A DNA stretch of 64,000 bases from Isoetes taiwanensis (GCA_021234155.1 JAJEKV010000006.1:14708902-14772901); one strand, 5' to 3'; counted from the stretch's first letter, positions 11,269 through 23,387 are shown. Made by a program: numbers and translations. Notes: a model not told the origin generated them from the sequence alone.

Positions 11269-13077
11269 TGAATGATTCTAGAATTTGTGTGTCTATACCA
11301 ATAGGTGCTTCATTGCCAAATCGTATTGTGGTGAAAAGCGACCCTTGATACAAGAAGTTAGATCTCAAATTGTTGAATGGTCCAGAATTGGCTTGCTGTC
11401 ATTTGCTTCTTTTTGACATGGTTCTTATAATTAGCAGCATGTGAGACCTCCTTTTGCTCCTCTTAAATCTCCAATCCAGTCTATATTTAGTGCCTCTCAA
11501 TCTTATCTCTCTCGATCGTTCCATTTGATTCTGTTGTTATCATTTTTTCTTTGTCTCTGAGTTCCTCTATGGTACAAACATCTAAATTTATTGTTTCTCT
11601 TGACTCTCATGTTGATGATATTATTGATGTTTCTCCTCGTTTAGTTCAGATACCAGAGGTTATCATGTCTGACATCATCATTATTCTGCATACTAAAGCT
11701 TTGGCATAGGGTTAATTTAAAGAAGGCTGCAAGAAAAAAAATCAATTGCAAGTTCATGTGAGTCTTAGTCCTTCTAGTGTGAACTTATCGAAAAATGATG
11801 GTTCTACTACCTCTCTTCTTCACTTTATTGTATAACATGACAACTTGATGTCAAGTGATCAATGTTTAGATATCATGGAGTATATTAATAATGACGAGGT
11901 GGCTAAACACCTCAAAGTAGTACAAGATAGATAACATTTTACTGTGTATAGGTAGTTTTGCCTGGCGGTACTATTGCATTTTATAAGCTTTTAGTCCCAT
12001 ATTACAATACTTGTGATGTATCTTGATTACATTTGCAAATGCTTTTTACAAATTTTTGGTTCGAAGAAAAAGGTTTTAATCAAAAATAAGATTTTTGTGA
12101 GAGGTTTTTTTTTTTAACCCAACCATTGTATGTGATATCTAAATCACGTAAAATAGTTTAAGAAAAGAAGCACTAGAGAGAATGTCAAAATTGTTTCTAC
12201 GCTCATAACTTGAGCTACAGAGATTAGATTCAGATGATCTTGGGCTCCTTAGGAAGCTTATGCAGAGAGCTTTCCATTGGCATATGATCTGGCCCAGATC
12301 TATCAAGATAGGTACCTGCTTTTTGTAGTTTTTATTCCGAATACCTTTTATAAAGTGCAGAATTGATGTTAATATGTTTTGAATTCCAGACTCCGCTTTG
12401 TGTGTTTTGCGTTGCGTTGGAAAGCTCTCTTTGGGATCTTTCTGATTGTATATTTGGTTAAGTTTATGGATAAAAACAGGAAATTTGTAAGCAGATTTGA
12501 TAGGGTTTCACACCTGATTAAAAGATGATTTTCAAAACAATAAATCATACTTCTTATCCAGTTCATCATTTTGGTCATGTCTTTTGTCCTGTATCATTGT
12601 AGTGCAGTAAGCTTTTATGAAGATATTGAAGAGATGATGTTATCGTGGCCACATTCTGTATCGGAAAAAAAAGGTTAAAACTTTTTGTTTTGGCGTGTCA
12701 TAGGATTTGTGCTATATTTGATGGTTTATATGTTATTCATGAACTTATCAATGTTTTTTGAATTTTTATTTCCTTTTCAAAGAAAAAAATAACATCTCCC
12801 ATAACGCACCAAAACAAATAGTTTTCAATTTTTGAAGTTTTTTTTTGTTTTTAGTTTTATCTTGACTTCGATTCTTGATTAAAAAGAATAACATAGGTTC
12901 AACTTTTCAAATGCCAAAATATCATGATTTGACTTTTCAAGTGTTAATAAAACAAAAATATAGTATGTGCAAATCATAGTTTGAATCAATTAAATTGGTT
13001 ATTATCTTTATGGAGATCAAATGGTCTAAAACATAACTAATATTGCAATAGGTTCCAAAACATATCCTTTAAAAATC
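11269..13077. other. PAE 3' flank, no gene recognised
   Basis: A+T-rich DNA between the copia 5' LTR and the PAE stop codon, repeated at 47,404-49,192. Short open frames such as the one at 12,369-12,578 are in both copies but have no recognisable motif. The PAE transcript should end in the part just below 13,078. Confidence 0.6.
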
Positions 13078-16000
13078 TTACAATTCACAACTAGGTGGAC
13101 ATGATGGGATGCATAATAAAGGAGGCCCATCAATTTGTTGTATTACACCTCTATCAAGAATCCAGTCTCCAACAGCTTCTAAAATTGACTGTTACCATCA
13201 TCATAAATATTTTCATTTAAACTTAGTACACACCCAACCCAAACATAGACAATGAACGATTGAAGATAGGCGTACCTTATTATTGATGGTTGTGGTGTTC
13301 CAACCACAAAGCTCACAATGTCCAAAGCATGATTTGATAAACATCCCAAAACCATCCTTCATAGATAGATAATTTATTTCTTGAAGCAAATTACTTCTAA
13401 AACCTAGAAGTTTATACAATATGTGTTAACGTCTCTATTTTTTGCATTGATTCCAAAAACATTTTTTCTAGAGTAACTATGACGTATTAAATGAATTTCT
13501 TTGAAACTGTGTCACAACAAATGTTTGATTGAGATACTAGGATTTGTTGAAACTGTGTCACAACAAATGTTTGATTGAGATAATAGGATTTTGCCCCTTT
13601 TTTTTAATCCTTTTTCTTTTGCATACTTGTTAATTCGTGCAGATGAAATGGTAATCTAGCTCATAGTCTATCTTTTACCTACAAATACCTACTAATATAC
13701 ATAGGACATCTATTTGTCTACTAGGTATTACCTTCTAGTATGGCTCTTTGGGAGTTATTGCAAGAGGAGTAGTCCTGCATGAGTAACACATTGCCCATCT
13801 AGGGAAAGAAAGAAAAATCAGTATAGGTTTAAACCATATTCACATTATTATAATGGGTTATACTACCTGCCATGTGTCATACGTTGCATGTACTATAAAC
13901 AAAGGTGTTTGAATATACGGTATCATATATTGGGGGAATAGTTGCTGCACGTGTTCCATAAAGGAGAGACTGAGAAAAACATATAGCTTCTAATATTAGA
14001 GTACATGCAAAATTGGCTATTACCTCATATCTCTTGTTTACATATGTGTACTTTCTCTCCAATCCAACTGTAATGTTCTATAGCAATAAGGATAGAGTTA
14101 GGAAGCGAGAACTTCAGTTTACTTATTATCTTACATGTTCAACAACAACGGCATCAAATACTTCTCTGATATGATTCCTTCCATAGATATCCTTCCTACA
14201 TTCAAATAGATAGAGCTATTAATGATGTAGTTTGTTTCAGGTACATGTTTGTTTGTTTAGCACTTACACATCAAGAAAGAAGCCTCCATCATTTAAGCAC
14301 TTCACAAGACATGCCCTTGGAAGTAGTTCTCGAAAGTTATTACATAACAAGGTGGTCGCTGTCCCTCCAGCTGAGCATCCCATAAGTACTGCCTAGAAGT
14401 AACCAACGATATACCAATCAAAGCTATAATACAAAGGTAGTAGAGTTATAAAACATCCCACCTTCTCAGCATTTTCCAATCCATAGGATAATAAATTTGA
14501 CATAATCACTTTCCAGATTGTATATCCTCTATGATAAAGTAGTGTCTATAAATTGCAACCAAGATGTACATATAATTAGTCCTTTAATTTAGTATCTAAA
14601 ATCTCATAGCCAAGATTTATTACCTGGTTTTGACCAGATATTGGTTCTTCCATATTGCCACTAAATGAAGAACCGTCACAATACTCAATAAAAACATGAT
14701 TCCAATTCCAAAAATCTGCATGATGATAGAATATATGAGGACATGTGAAGATTGCATTGCTATATTAAATAATAAATTTATCTATTAATAGAATACGGAT
14801 TTCACTTACCAAGGAGTTAATTATTCTCAATGATAGTAGTAGAACATGTCGAATGCCATAGTTACCATTGACATGATGCAATCTAGCTTTTAGCTATGGT
14901 ACAACTAATACAATATTCAATCAACAAATGCACATATTTCTATTTGTCACAATCCTCCTCATTTTGCCCCCTAAATGTAGTTGCCGCTTCAACGATACCT
15001 CTCTACCATTACAAAGAGCAATAGATAAAATAATTCTTAAACCAATTGGTATTAAAAAATATATTGTAGAACTCACTCAGCTTTTAAAGTCAGTTTCGTT
15101 GAAAGGGTTGTATGAATTAGAATATACAAAGTGCAAATAATATGCAACAAGAATAGTTTCTTACATTTAGACATATATTTATATATAGAGGAATGCCATT
15201 GTCACTGCCTCCTATAGAACACAAATATATATTGTAACATTGTATGATAGATAATTGCTAGCTGAGCAATTGATTTGCATGATTCTTGCTCTTTACACAT
15301 CATCTGTATAGGGCGAATAAGCAATCTTAGTGTTGTTTGTGCACAGCTAAATTGATCTCTAATTCTCCCTCGTTCGAGGGGTAAATTTCCCTATTGATAG
15401 GTAGTTTATAGTTATGATTCTGTAAATATCAACATCAAAGATGTTTCTTTAAATATTACTCCATTAGTACATGGAAAACTAATGGAAGAAAGAGTTCGAT
15501 TTAGTAAAATAAAATAAAATAATGGTTTGCTGTAGCCATAGGCATAGCCATAACTGTCTTGATTGACGTGATCATGTTCTTGGCTTGAATAGTTACAGTG
15601 TTAAAAATGCCCCTAATGGTTGTTAGTGATCTCTTAATGTGAGAGCCCACAAGCCCATTCTTGCACATCTCCTTTTGAACTCTTATATTTCTCTCTTTCT
15701 ATCTATGCAGTTACATCATATAGACCTTGAGTGGTATCACATCGTCTAGTTTATGCTATTTTGTATTTAATCTATGCTCTATACTTTGGGCTTTACGCCT
15801 TTGTCTGATTGAGCTTTGTGCCTTTATTTTATCTTTTCTGCGTTATTGTTGGACCTATGTGCCTCTTTTTTATTTTGTTCAAGCTTGTTGCTCTAGTTTT
15901 GAACAATTTCATTCTTTCGTCTTTCATGGATATTAAAATTTTCTATTCTATTGTAGTTTCCTCTGCTCCCTCCACACTTCACCTCACTTTTCTCTAGAGT

Positions 16001-18028
16001 AATTAGTTTGGTTGGTTCATTCCTCAAATTCTCGATTCGTTAACCAGGGTTTCAATCTTCATGAGGCAAATGTCAAATATTTTTATACCTTTGGTTCATT
16101 ACGTTGCTATTTAGTCTTATTTTACCAATAACATTCCTTTTTAAGGATATTTTTATACTCGCAAAAAGTATTTGCTACATAGCATGAGTTGTGTAATAGT
16201 ATTTCTAACCTATGTACCTAAGTGAAAGAAAGGAACCCTTTACATATAAGGAAATAGGTCCATAAAATGTAAATAAATATAATATTATTGCATATAATTT
16301 AAGTTTGGTTTGAGTGTTTGGCCTTTGGCTTATTTCTAGCTGCATTTGAGCTTTGCCCATGCATATAATTTAAGTTTGGTTTGAGTGTTTGGCCTTTGGC
16401 TATTTCTAGCTGCATTTGAGCTTTGCCCATGCGCATCTTTTGGGAGTTAACATTTCTATTTTGTTCTATTCTATTCAAGATAGTTCTACTAGATATGTAG
16501 GGGTTAGTTATAGTGTAGTCCCCTATGGGGGTTTTTCAACATATCCGAAATTGAGAATGCTTGATAATAATTTCCATGACCTGGATGTGGTGCCGAAAGT
16601 TACGAAGGAACAGGATCCGGGGAGTGATCACATCGTAATGCGATATTCTAAAAACACCCAAACACCCACCTCTCGAGGAATCTTTACTAGTTATATACCG
16701 TGATTAGGCATTTCTATCCGATCACCGGGTAATCTTGTGAACCGGGAGGTCGACTTTGATCCCCGCTGTGAGGTAACACCTCGATACATGGTGGTTATCT
16801 AACGCAAATGGAATCGGGCTAGCTTGATATGAAGCACTAAACGGTATGCATTCGTATGATCCGGGTATCTGTTCATCTTGTTGTGCTCTCTTTCTGAGCT
16901 TGCTTCTTTATGCCCGGTCAACACAGGGTTTTCTATAGGAAAAAGGAGGAGGTAGAGGAGGTGAACTACCTACCTACCTACCTACCTACCTACCTACCTA
17001 CCTACATACGTACGTACGTACGTACGTACGTATGTATGTATGTATCTATCTATTTATCTATCTATCTTTGGTACAATGAAATGAATATTAGTCACTATGG
17101 TGATAAATGAAGGAGTTTCATTTTGTATTCTAATCTCCATATAACCCTACTACTATATATAGCATATTAAATGATGGAAAAAGAGGAGGCTATTGAAGGA
17201 GGACTCCAAAGTGTGGGTGGAGGCCTTCACATGCTACTTTTTGGGCAAACGTGGAGTGACCACTTAACCAAGGGAGAGTTCCTTGCAAGTATAGGAGAGT
17301 CATTTTCATCTCATTTTGGAAATATTATGGAAGGAATGGGGAAAGGCATCTAAGAGGACCCACACCATGGAACACAAAGTAATAACGACAAAGCTACGAG
17401 GTTGGGTTCACATGGATAATTGCATCACGACAAAGTGATGATGTGTAGGATGCTATTGCCTCAAATTTATAATAAACATTGGACGTTACGAGTGTCAATT
17501 CCATGTAAATTAAGGATGCACCTGGATTCTCCACTTCCGAATTGCTCAAAATATAGCCGAAGGTCCGTCTCAATGGCCAAAATTTGGACGATCCGAGCTT
17601 TGTTGTGCTTCGAATAGCGCAGGAATTAGTGCCATTTCCATAACACCATCCACCGCCCTGATCCGAGGCCCATAATATGAGAATAATGTAAAACGATCCC
17701 CTTTTTTTTGTGTAAGGACATAAAACCACATCAAGCATTCATGCATTGATCACCTGTAGAAAAACGATCCAGTTGGGTGAGTCTGATTTTCTCCAGTAAT
17801 ACGCACCCGGGCTCCCGTCTAAGCAAACTATAATATTTTTGCATGAATTCGTCGGTCACTAGACAAACAAACATAGACGAAAAAAACTAGGAGGAAGAAA
17901 AAAAAATGTTTGTTACCAGCTTCCTGGCTCTCAACAAATGTTATGTTGACCCATGGATCCAAATCCGAGTGGGCTGAGTTCATAATCCAAAGCAACAGCA
18001 CCACACAAGCCGCCGCTCTCTTTTCCAT
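13078..18028 (-). CDS. Pectin acetylesterase (PAE/Notum family), complete 12-exon gene
   Basis: Predicted to remove O-acetyl groups from cell-wall pectin in the apoplast. Exons on the minus strand: 17,917-18,028; 17,754-17,827; 17,522-17,657; 14,624-14,715; 14,462-14,545; 14,268-14,392; 14,135-14,195; 14,042-14,067; 13,867-13,969; 13,732-13,798; 13,276-13,403; 13,078-13,188. All junctions are GT-AG and in phase, giving 372 codons with TAA at 13,078 (family usually about 390-400). Residues 1-21 form a signal peptide with a VVLLLW core. [10 protein letters not shown] starts at 39, GGGWC at 63-67 (oxyanion region), and GCSAGG holds the nucleophile Ser173. HATYDTWQ holds Asp268 and FGHCE holds His322, so the Ser/Asp/His triad is present. 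Intron 3 is 2.8 kb. Exon 8 is only 26 nt and is the least certain exon, but it is the only choice I found that keeps phase. A near-identical gene lies at 49,193-54,152 and an inverted half copy at 4,278-5,710. Confidence 0.9.
13241..16143. repeat. Inverted repeat, right arm
   Basis: Reverse-complement partner of 2,765-5,744, with about 7.5 kb between the arms. It starts in PAE intron 11 and ends in intron 3. Confidence 0.85.
13496..13596. repeat. Short tandem duplication in PAE intron 10
   Basis: A unit of about 50 bp (TGTGTCACAACAAATGTTTG) occurs twice. The same doubling is in the left arm near 5,405-5,495 and in the second PAE copy, so it predates all the duplications. Confidence 0.8.
16290..16431. 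repeat. 71-bp tandem duplication in PAE intron 3
   Basis: Two adjacent copies of a unit starting CATATAATTTAAGTTTGG; repeated in the other duplicon at about 52,416-52,558. Confidence 0.85.
16432..17521. other. PAE intron 3, 5' part
   Basis: No exon is needed here, because exon 3 (phase 1) joins exon 4 in frame. A plus-strand frame at 17,171-17,353 is identical in both duplicons but unrecognised. 16,560-16,870 is one of the patches where the duplicon copies differ mainly at CAG/CTG. Confidence 0.6.
16966..17067. repeat. Compound tetranucleotide microsatellite
   Basis: (CTAC)n, then (GTAC)n, (GTAT)n and (CTAT)n in one uninterrupted tract; each block differs from the next by one base of the tetramer. 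Lies in PAE intron 3. Confidence 0.95.
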
Positions 18029-18340
18029 TTAGCTAGTTTCGGTTCTCACCTGGAGGGGCTTCCGTTTATTATTTCAAAGGTTAATGCAACCCTATGGCTA
18101 TTCCTTCTTTAAAAAATACTATCTATCTATTTCACTTTCTCTTTGTCGGCCAACACGTCTTTTGGTGGCTAGAATATGCCAATTGGACTTACCCTAAAGT
18201 GAATGGAGGAAGGTGTATGAAAGCCGACTATGGTTTTTGTTGCATTGGCTCTCTTATCACGTACTTGATAAGCCATTAAATTGACAAGAATGATGGGGAA
18301 AGAGCACATTATTAGAGCCCAATGACTCTCCATATTAATA
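18029..18340. other. PAE upstream region
   Basis: Should hold the PAE promoter, but I see no clear TATA box at a convincing distance. A plus-strand open frame at 18,094-18,279 is kept in copy 2 but has no recognised motif. Confidence 0.4.
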
Positions 18341-18660
18341 CATTATAATATACTAGTAACGGGTGCACGGCATTGCCGGGCATAAATACATTCTATAACA
18401 CCTTGCACAGTTTGAAAGATGGTCAAGAGATAGATAGTAGATAGTAGTTTTAACGTCACGCCACTAGGCAGCATCCAACTGGACATGTGACCACACACCA
18501 CACTACATTGCTTGGTTGGGCCCTGCCCCCAACCACCTTCCTTTACATTAAGCCTCATTTGGATTTGACCCCAACAAGATCGAAAAGGCGATTCTCGCTG
18601 TCCTCGAACTCGAGACCACATTGCTAAGGAACTAGTGTGTTACCACTAGACCAAACGCCT
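18340..18660 (-). repeat. tRNA-derived SINE-like repeat, copy 1
   Basis: Minus-strand head resembling the 5' half of plant tRNA-Pro (GCGTTTGGTCTAGTGGTAAC, an A-box-like start), with a B-box-like GAGTTCGAG 45 bases on. A weakly defined tail runs to about 18,340. The cleaner version is at 54,460-54,776. The tail has no clear poly-A, so the SINE label is tentative. Confidence 0.35.
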
Positions 18661-19827
18661 GCAGAGAAGTCCAAGAAAGCGATAATGTCAAATCGGTTTG
18701 GCAATAGTGGTATTAATATATTTAGAAAGTCTGTATAAATATGAATTTGAATTAGCAAACATGGTGTTAAGTTGGAATAGATATAGAGTGCAATCAACGT
18801 TAGTCTCAAGTTGTATAATAGAATTATTTGTACACTCTGCATGATGTCTTCTTTGTTATTTTCTATGTCATGGTTGTTTGCAGCTATGTTTTGAATATGT
18901 AGTTTTCAGGGGATGACGTTACAATGGTAGAAATTAACATCACTGTACTGACAATTTGGGCAATTAAGACTTGAAGCTTGAATGTAATAATGGACCCTAA
19001 TATCCATTGTATGAATGCAAATACACATGTTATTGGATTAGCTATCTATAAGTAAATAGCTCCTCTGTCTTGGTACAATGTACATGCACTAAATAGTTGG
19101 TTCAACCTTTATAAGCAACGTGGTTTATAGTTGACTTTGAAATATGATGATCTCGATTGGGAATTGTTCGTTTTATATCCACAAATAGGAATTGCACACC
19201 ACTGTGTTGAATTGATAAGGTTTCCACCGAATTAAGATGAAATGTTTGATGGGGGTTTTTTTTTTTTGGGAGGGGATGAATATGGTGGGATAGACTATAG
19301 TCCTATGCAACTGATGTATAAAAGGAGCAGGATCACCAAAAAAAAAGGGGGGGATAGGGAAATGTCTATCTTCTAAAGCATTCAAGTCTTGCATATTCAA
19401 GAACATATTTGAACAAATAACATCTTTTGCGCCATTGTGAAATAGATAATATGAACAAATATCGACTTCCCAAAATATAGGGAGGTCGTTAAAAAAAGAA
19501 ATGTTTGGTGGCATCAAATTCACTGCTCTTTTAGCCTCTAGTTTTGATGTTTCCTTTGTTATTTGGAGTAGCATAAAATATTTGATAGTTTCCACTCGGA
19601 GAATGTATCCAACTTCAAGATGATGGAGGCCTCCACCTCTGTTTTTGCATCAAAATCTGTCATTGATCATGTGGCCACCTCTAATCTCTTCGTAGAGACC
19701 CATAGCAGGAGTGCGCACACCCCTGAAATGAGCTGACATGTGTACTTCCAGATCACCAAACAAATTAGAGCCCTACAAGTATTATATGCCCGCTTCTTGA
19801 AATGTGGCATCCTTGCTACGGAGTAGT
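18661..19827. other. Intergenic, one unrecognised open frame
   Basis: The longest frame is minus 19,173-19,595 (140 codons, beginning METIKYFMLLQ). In copy 2 its C-terminus differs (162 codons at 55,218-55,706) because homopolymer lengths at about 19,255-19,275 differ. No known motif; probably chance. Confidence 0.4.
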
Positions 19828-19913
19828 TGTTAAATTCCATTCATATATTAGATATACCTGAGGGCACCAATCCACATGGCCATATGTCTAACATATAATT
19901 ATAATAGGGTAGA

Positions 19914-20115
19914 TTCTAGAATGTTCTATAATTAGACACTAAAATGCAGATATTTCAATGGTGCGTCCAACGGAAGCTACTAGATTCCAGCCTCTTGGTT
20001 CCAGCCTCAAGGTTCCAAGAGGCTGGAGCATTTCTAGAAGATGTTCTGGAAAATATGCTGTCTTTCTGGAAGCCTTCTCGAATGGTCTAGATAGGTCTTT
20101 GTCTTCGCATAAAAG
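19914..20115 (+). promoter_or_regulatory. Heat-shock-element cluster before a TATA box, copy 1
   Basis: A perfect three-part element TTCTAGAATGTTC lies at 19,914-19,926. More TTCnnGAA pairs follow at 20,032-20,039, 20,044-20,051, 20,064-20,071 and 20,075-20,082, and a TATA-like ATAAAAG lies at 20,109-20,115. Between them is a 13-bp perfect inverted repeat (19,986-19,998 with 20,015-20,027; TCCAGCCTCTTGG). HSEs bind heat-shock factors. What is transcribed downstream is unknown. TGTTA at 19,828 and TAACA ending at 20,496 could be the ends of a lone copia-type LTR, but I find no flanking target duplication. Confidence 0.5.
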
Positions 20116-20640
20116 GGAGAAGATGATCCGTCAGTCCACCCTATAGCGGCTGTGCAGCGGTCGGAGTTTGTGGAGAGCGATGATACAAGCTCCGTTGGGT
20201 TAAATCAAGGCTTGCTTTTCAAGCTTGCGAGAGCTATGTTGGATTTTAAGGCTTGTGTTTCAAGCTCGGGCAGACTCTGAACAGAGTTGAAGCTGCAGAA
20301 GGAACAGAAAACTAGAGAGGGTTCTGATTGCAGATCCTTACTTTGTAGGATTTGAGTTCGTAAGGCAGAGCTGCTGTCATCGTATGTAGGTATTGAGAAT
20401 ATCTGGACTGTGTCTGTTCTGTTTTTTCCTTTTTTTTTCTTAAGCTTATGTGTTATTGACGCTCAGAGGTTCGCGCTTCCGGTTTCAGAGATAACATTAA
20501 ATCTCTGTGGGGGAATACCATGACCTGAGTGTTCCGCCATAGAAAGAGCATGGAAGACTCGTCATCACAGCGATTTTTTGAATGCCTGTCTTTCATTTTC
20601 GACCCTAAATCACCCTGCTGACGCCGCCTTCATTTCTGAA
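20116..20640 (+). other. Possible transcribed leader downstream of the HSE cluster
   Basis: No long open frame. Contains pyrimidine tracts and several GT/AG signals. It is either a non-coding leader or the downstream part of a possible solo LTR. Confidence 0.3.
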
Positions 20641-20840
20641 CCTAAATCGGCCTACTAAGGTTTCCGGTTTTATAGAAATCTCGACGCTCCAATACCTTGA
20701 AGCCGGAGCAAATAGAATCAAGGGCAGAATTTTCGTATGCATATGTTTTTTGAAAAGGACAAAAGAGTCCATGTGTTTTTTTTCCTTTAAAGGATACCAG
20801 AAACCGTAGCCGGGTTATTCGCTTCATGGGTAGAGGAATG

Positions 20841-21115
20841 TCATGGAGTTATGAAGTAGTTGAAGAAATAGCTAGAGATACCCGTGACCGCTTGTGCAAG
20901 TGTGAAGCTCAATCTCATAGGCTCTCGCTTATATGGAGCACAATTGTAAATGTTGTTCTCTCGAATAACAACCTTTTGGAGGATGAATAGCATCCGCAGA
21001 GCTTTGCTTGTGTCAAATCCATCCGGTCCAACAAAGTTTTGGCCCCGCCGAGGATCCACCGATTGATTTTGTGGGCTTTATTGAGAAGATTTCTCCGAGC
21101 TCATCCATTTAGATG
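20841..21115 (-). other. Unrecognised coding-like segment, copy 1
   Basis: Matches copy 2 at 56,955-57,254. There a minus-strand frame (57,043-57,225) reads MDELREIFSNKAHKINQW and continues to GPDGFDTSKAL. In copy 1 the frame is disturbed by differences that fall on CTG/CAG sites. It could be an exon of an unknown gene. Confidence 0.3.
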
Positions 21116-21159
21116 ACCTGCGGTTGCTCTCGCCCCAACCATGTCCGTTTTTCTGCTTT

Positions 21160-22597
21160 TTGTATGCATGTTCATGCAACATTAAGCGAAGAATACGTTT
21201 GATCTGCTAAGGAGCTGCAATTTTTTCAATAGGTTTGTACTAGCATACCTTCCTTTTTAATTAGGTTTAGATAGATTTCTTGCTATTTCTTAAAGATTCC
21301 TTTTTGTTGGAGGGTAACTCCTAGAAAACTTTAGGATTTATGTACATTCATGAAGAAATGGCAATGGCCACAGCCTAGGGTTTGAGTCAAATGAGCCCTC
21401 AAAAGATACGCCTATACAGCCTTATTCCGCAGGTCTACTATGTCACGAAAATGGTACATGTATTGTATGGTAAAGAATTAGCTAAGGTTTTAAAAGCACG
21501 GAAACTATTGTTCACCGAACCTTTGACCACTAATCAACCTAGTTATATATTCCCGTTATCCATATCCATATTAAATAAACATACAAGACATTAAAAATCA
21601 CAAAGTTATGCACAAGGGGTTTTCCCAAATATTCACCAATAAGTAAAACTCTTTACGCTCATTGAAAGCATGTAAGTTTGCAAACGTCATCATTTCTTAG
21701 CTATGTAGCTTACACACTATGAAAATGTATAGGGGATTTCTTAGCTATGTTGCATACACGTTATGAAAATGTATAAGAGAAGGGCAGCAAGGGCTTGCCT
21801 TCTACAAAACTGGCAGTATTATGCATATCATATCAGTATGTTTTTGTTTTTTGGGTGTCAAGCATGAGCGCTGACGATTTAAATGCATGATGAACCACGC
21901 AATTTAAACGCATGACGAACCACTATAGGAAGACCCATTTGGCAAGAGGTGTTTTGATGGCCATGCATAGTTCTAACTTTATAGACAATATGGAAATTCA
22001 AATTTTAGCGTCCTTTGTTTTTCTATTGATTATGCATTATGGAGTAAATCGCATTAGCTTGGGGTTTTGAAAAATAAACCCTCTAGTGGCACAACTAGGG
22101 ATTGCAATCACAGTGCCTTTCTGGATATTAAAATATGTGCAATGCTTGCTAAGTTGGAAAGACATTAATTTGCAAAAGTTTAGTCCTTTTTTGCATAGGA
22201 TAATGATAAAATTCCATGGCAATACCAAACAGAATTCATGCTTCTAGTGGTTTGCAAAGTCCAAATAGCTCAAGTGCAAATAGTGAGTCCATCAAACGAA
22301 TATTTTAGTAGTATCTCCACAAACTTGCCCCTAAGGCTAGCATGATTTATATACTCTTCCTCTTCTTTCCACCAAGATTTTCAACTCTTTGATGGTACAA
22401 CTTCTATGCCTTAATTAATCCATTTATTCCAATCATCCCAATCATCCACAATCTTTTGCCCCTCAATCCACATCCATTGAACAAAGATGGAGCAAAGAAG
22501 CAAGATAGCAACCAAGAACCCGTTGAAAAGGTAACCAAAATGTAACCACCACCACCTTTTGCAGATTGGCAATAGGCAATATATAAATAATCAATAG
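21160..22597. other. Intergenic, short tandem repeats only
   Basis: A repeat of about 48 bp (TTTCTTAGCTATGT ... GAAAATGTATA) occurs twice at about 21,694-21,775, and a degenerate pair around GATGAACCAC near 21,880-21,922. Small frames at 21,382-21,594 and 22,404-22,607 are kept in copy 2 but unrecognised. Confidence 0.5.
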
Positions 22598-23387
22598 CGT
22601 AATGCACACCTAGGCAGAATTACTGCATTTTTCTGCTGATTTTACCCCCCGCAATTCTCTCTCCGCCTGTGTATAGCGGCGCCGCCAGTATTTTGTGGCT
22701 ATGGCGGACTATGGCGGATCAGCTCTTCTGGCGACCCTTCCTTCAAATCTCTTCTTCTGAAGCCAGCATAGCTAAGAAGAGCAAACCAAAGTGATGCACT
22801 CTTGCCGGATGTTTGACGTAGAGCAGTCTGAATAGCAGAGAGCCTAAGAGCAACCGGAGAGCTTCATTTAGGAAAGACAGAGGTTTCTTTGTGAATCTAT
22901 TTCTTAACTTTCGTTTCTTTTCTTTGCGAATCTATTTCTTAACTTTCGTTTCTTTTCTGTGTCATTTCGTGCCTTCGATTCCATGTTCTTGCATTTTTTC
23001 CCTGTTCTATGCATGCATTAGAAGCTCCGATGGCGATGATAAGAGCATTTTGGCGATATAGAAGCGTAGATCTAGGGTAGCAATGGCATTTTAAGCCGCT
23101 TTGGCGCAAATCAAAGCTCTAACAGCCCGGACACCCGGTTTTTTTACATAGCCATTCAAGGGAAAAGTTTCTCACATAGCCAATCCAAATTTCCATTCAA
23201 GGGAAAAGTTTACGCCATAGCCAATCCTCCTCCATTCAAGGGAAAAAGTTTCGCCATAGCCAATCCGGTCCTCTATTCAAGGGAAAAGTTTACGCCATAG
23301 TGGCCCAAATCCCGGTTCTCTCCTCCTGCTCATAATTCCCGCCTAGGTGTGCCCGTTTTGTAATTACGCTTAGGTGTGTATATTACG
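22598..23387. mobile_element. Non-autonomous element with terminal inverted repeats, copy 1
   Basis: The left end (22,598-22,623) is CGTAATGCACACCTAGGCAG plus six more bases. The right end (about 23,360-23,387) is its worn inverse. In copy 2 both 26-bp ends are perfect. The interior has no transposase frame. It holds a 35-bp doublet (about 22,877-22,955) and a 40-bp tandem repeat (about 23,150-23,310). Superfamily unknown; no clear target duplication. Confidence 0.55.
23145..23310. repeat. 40-bp tandem repeat (ATTCAAGGGAAAAGTTT), copy 1
   Basis: Four to five units, each with ATTCAAGGGAAAAGTTT and CCATAGCCAATCC. Inside the TIR element. Copy 2 at 59,270-59,425 has more regular units with TTTCTGCCATAG where copy 1 has TTTACGCCATAG. 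Confidence 0.8.

Noticed and set aside
17171-17353. Small plus-strand gene of 60 codons inside PAE intron 3
   Set aside because: No motif; identity between the duplicons is uninformative because the flanking DNA is equally identical.
19828-20496. Solo copia LTR (TGTTA...TAACA)
   Set aside because: Flanking five bases differ (GTAGT and TTAAA) and no other copy is in the window outside the duplicon; kept only as a possibility in the HSE entry.
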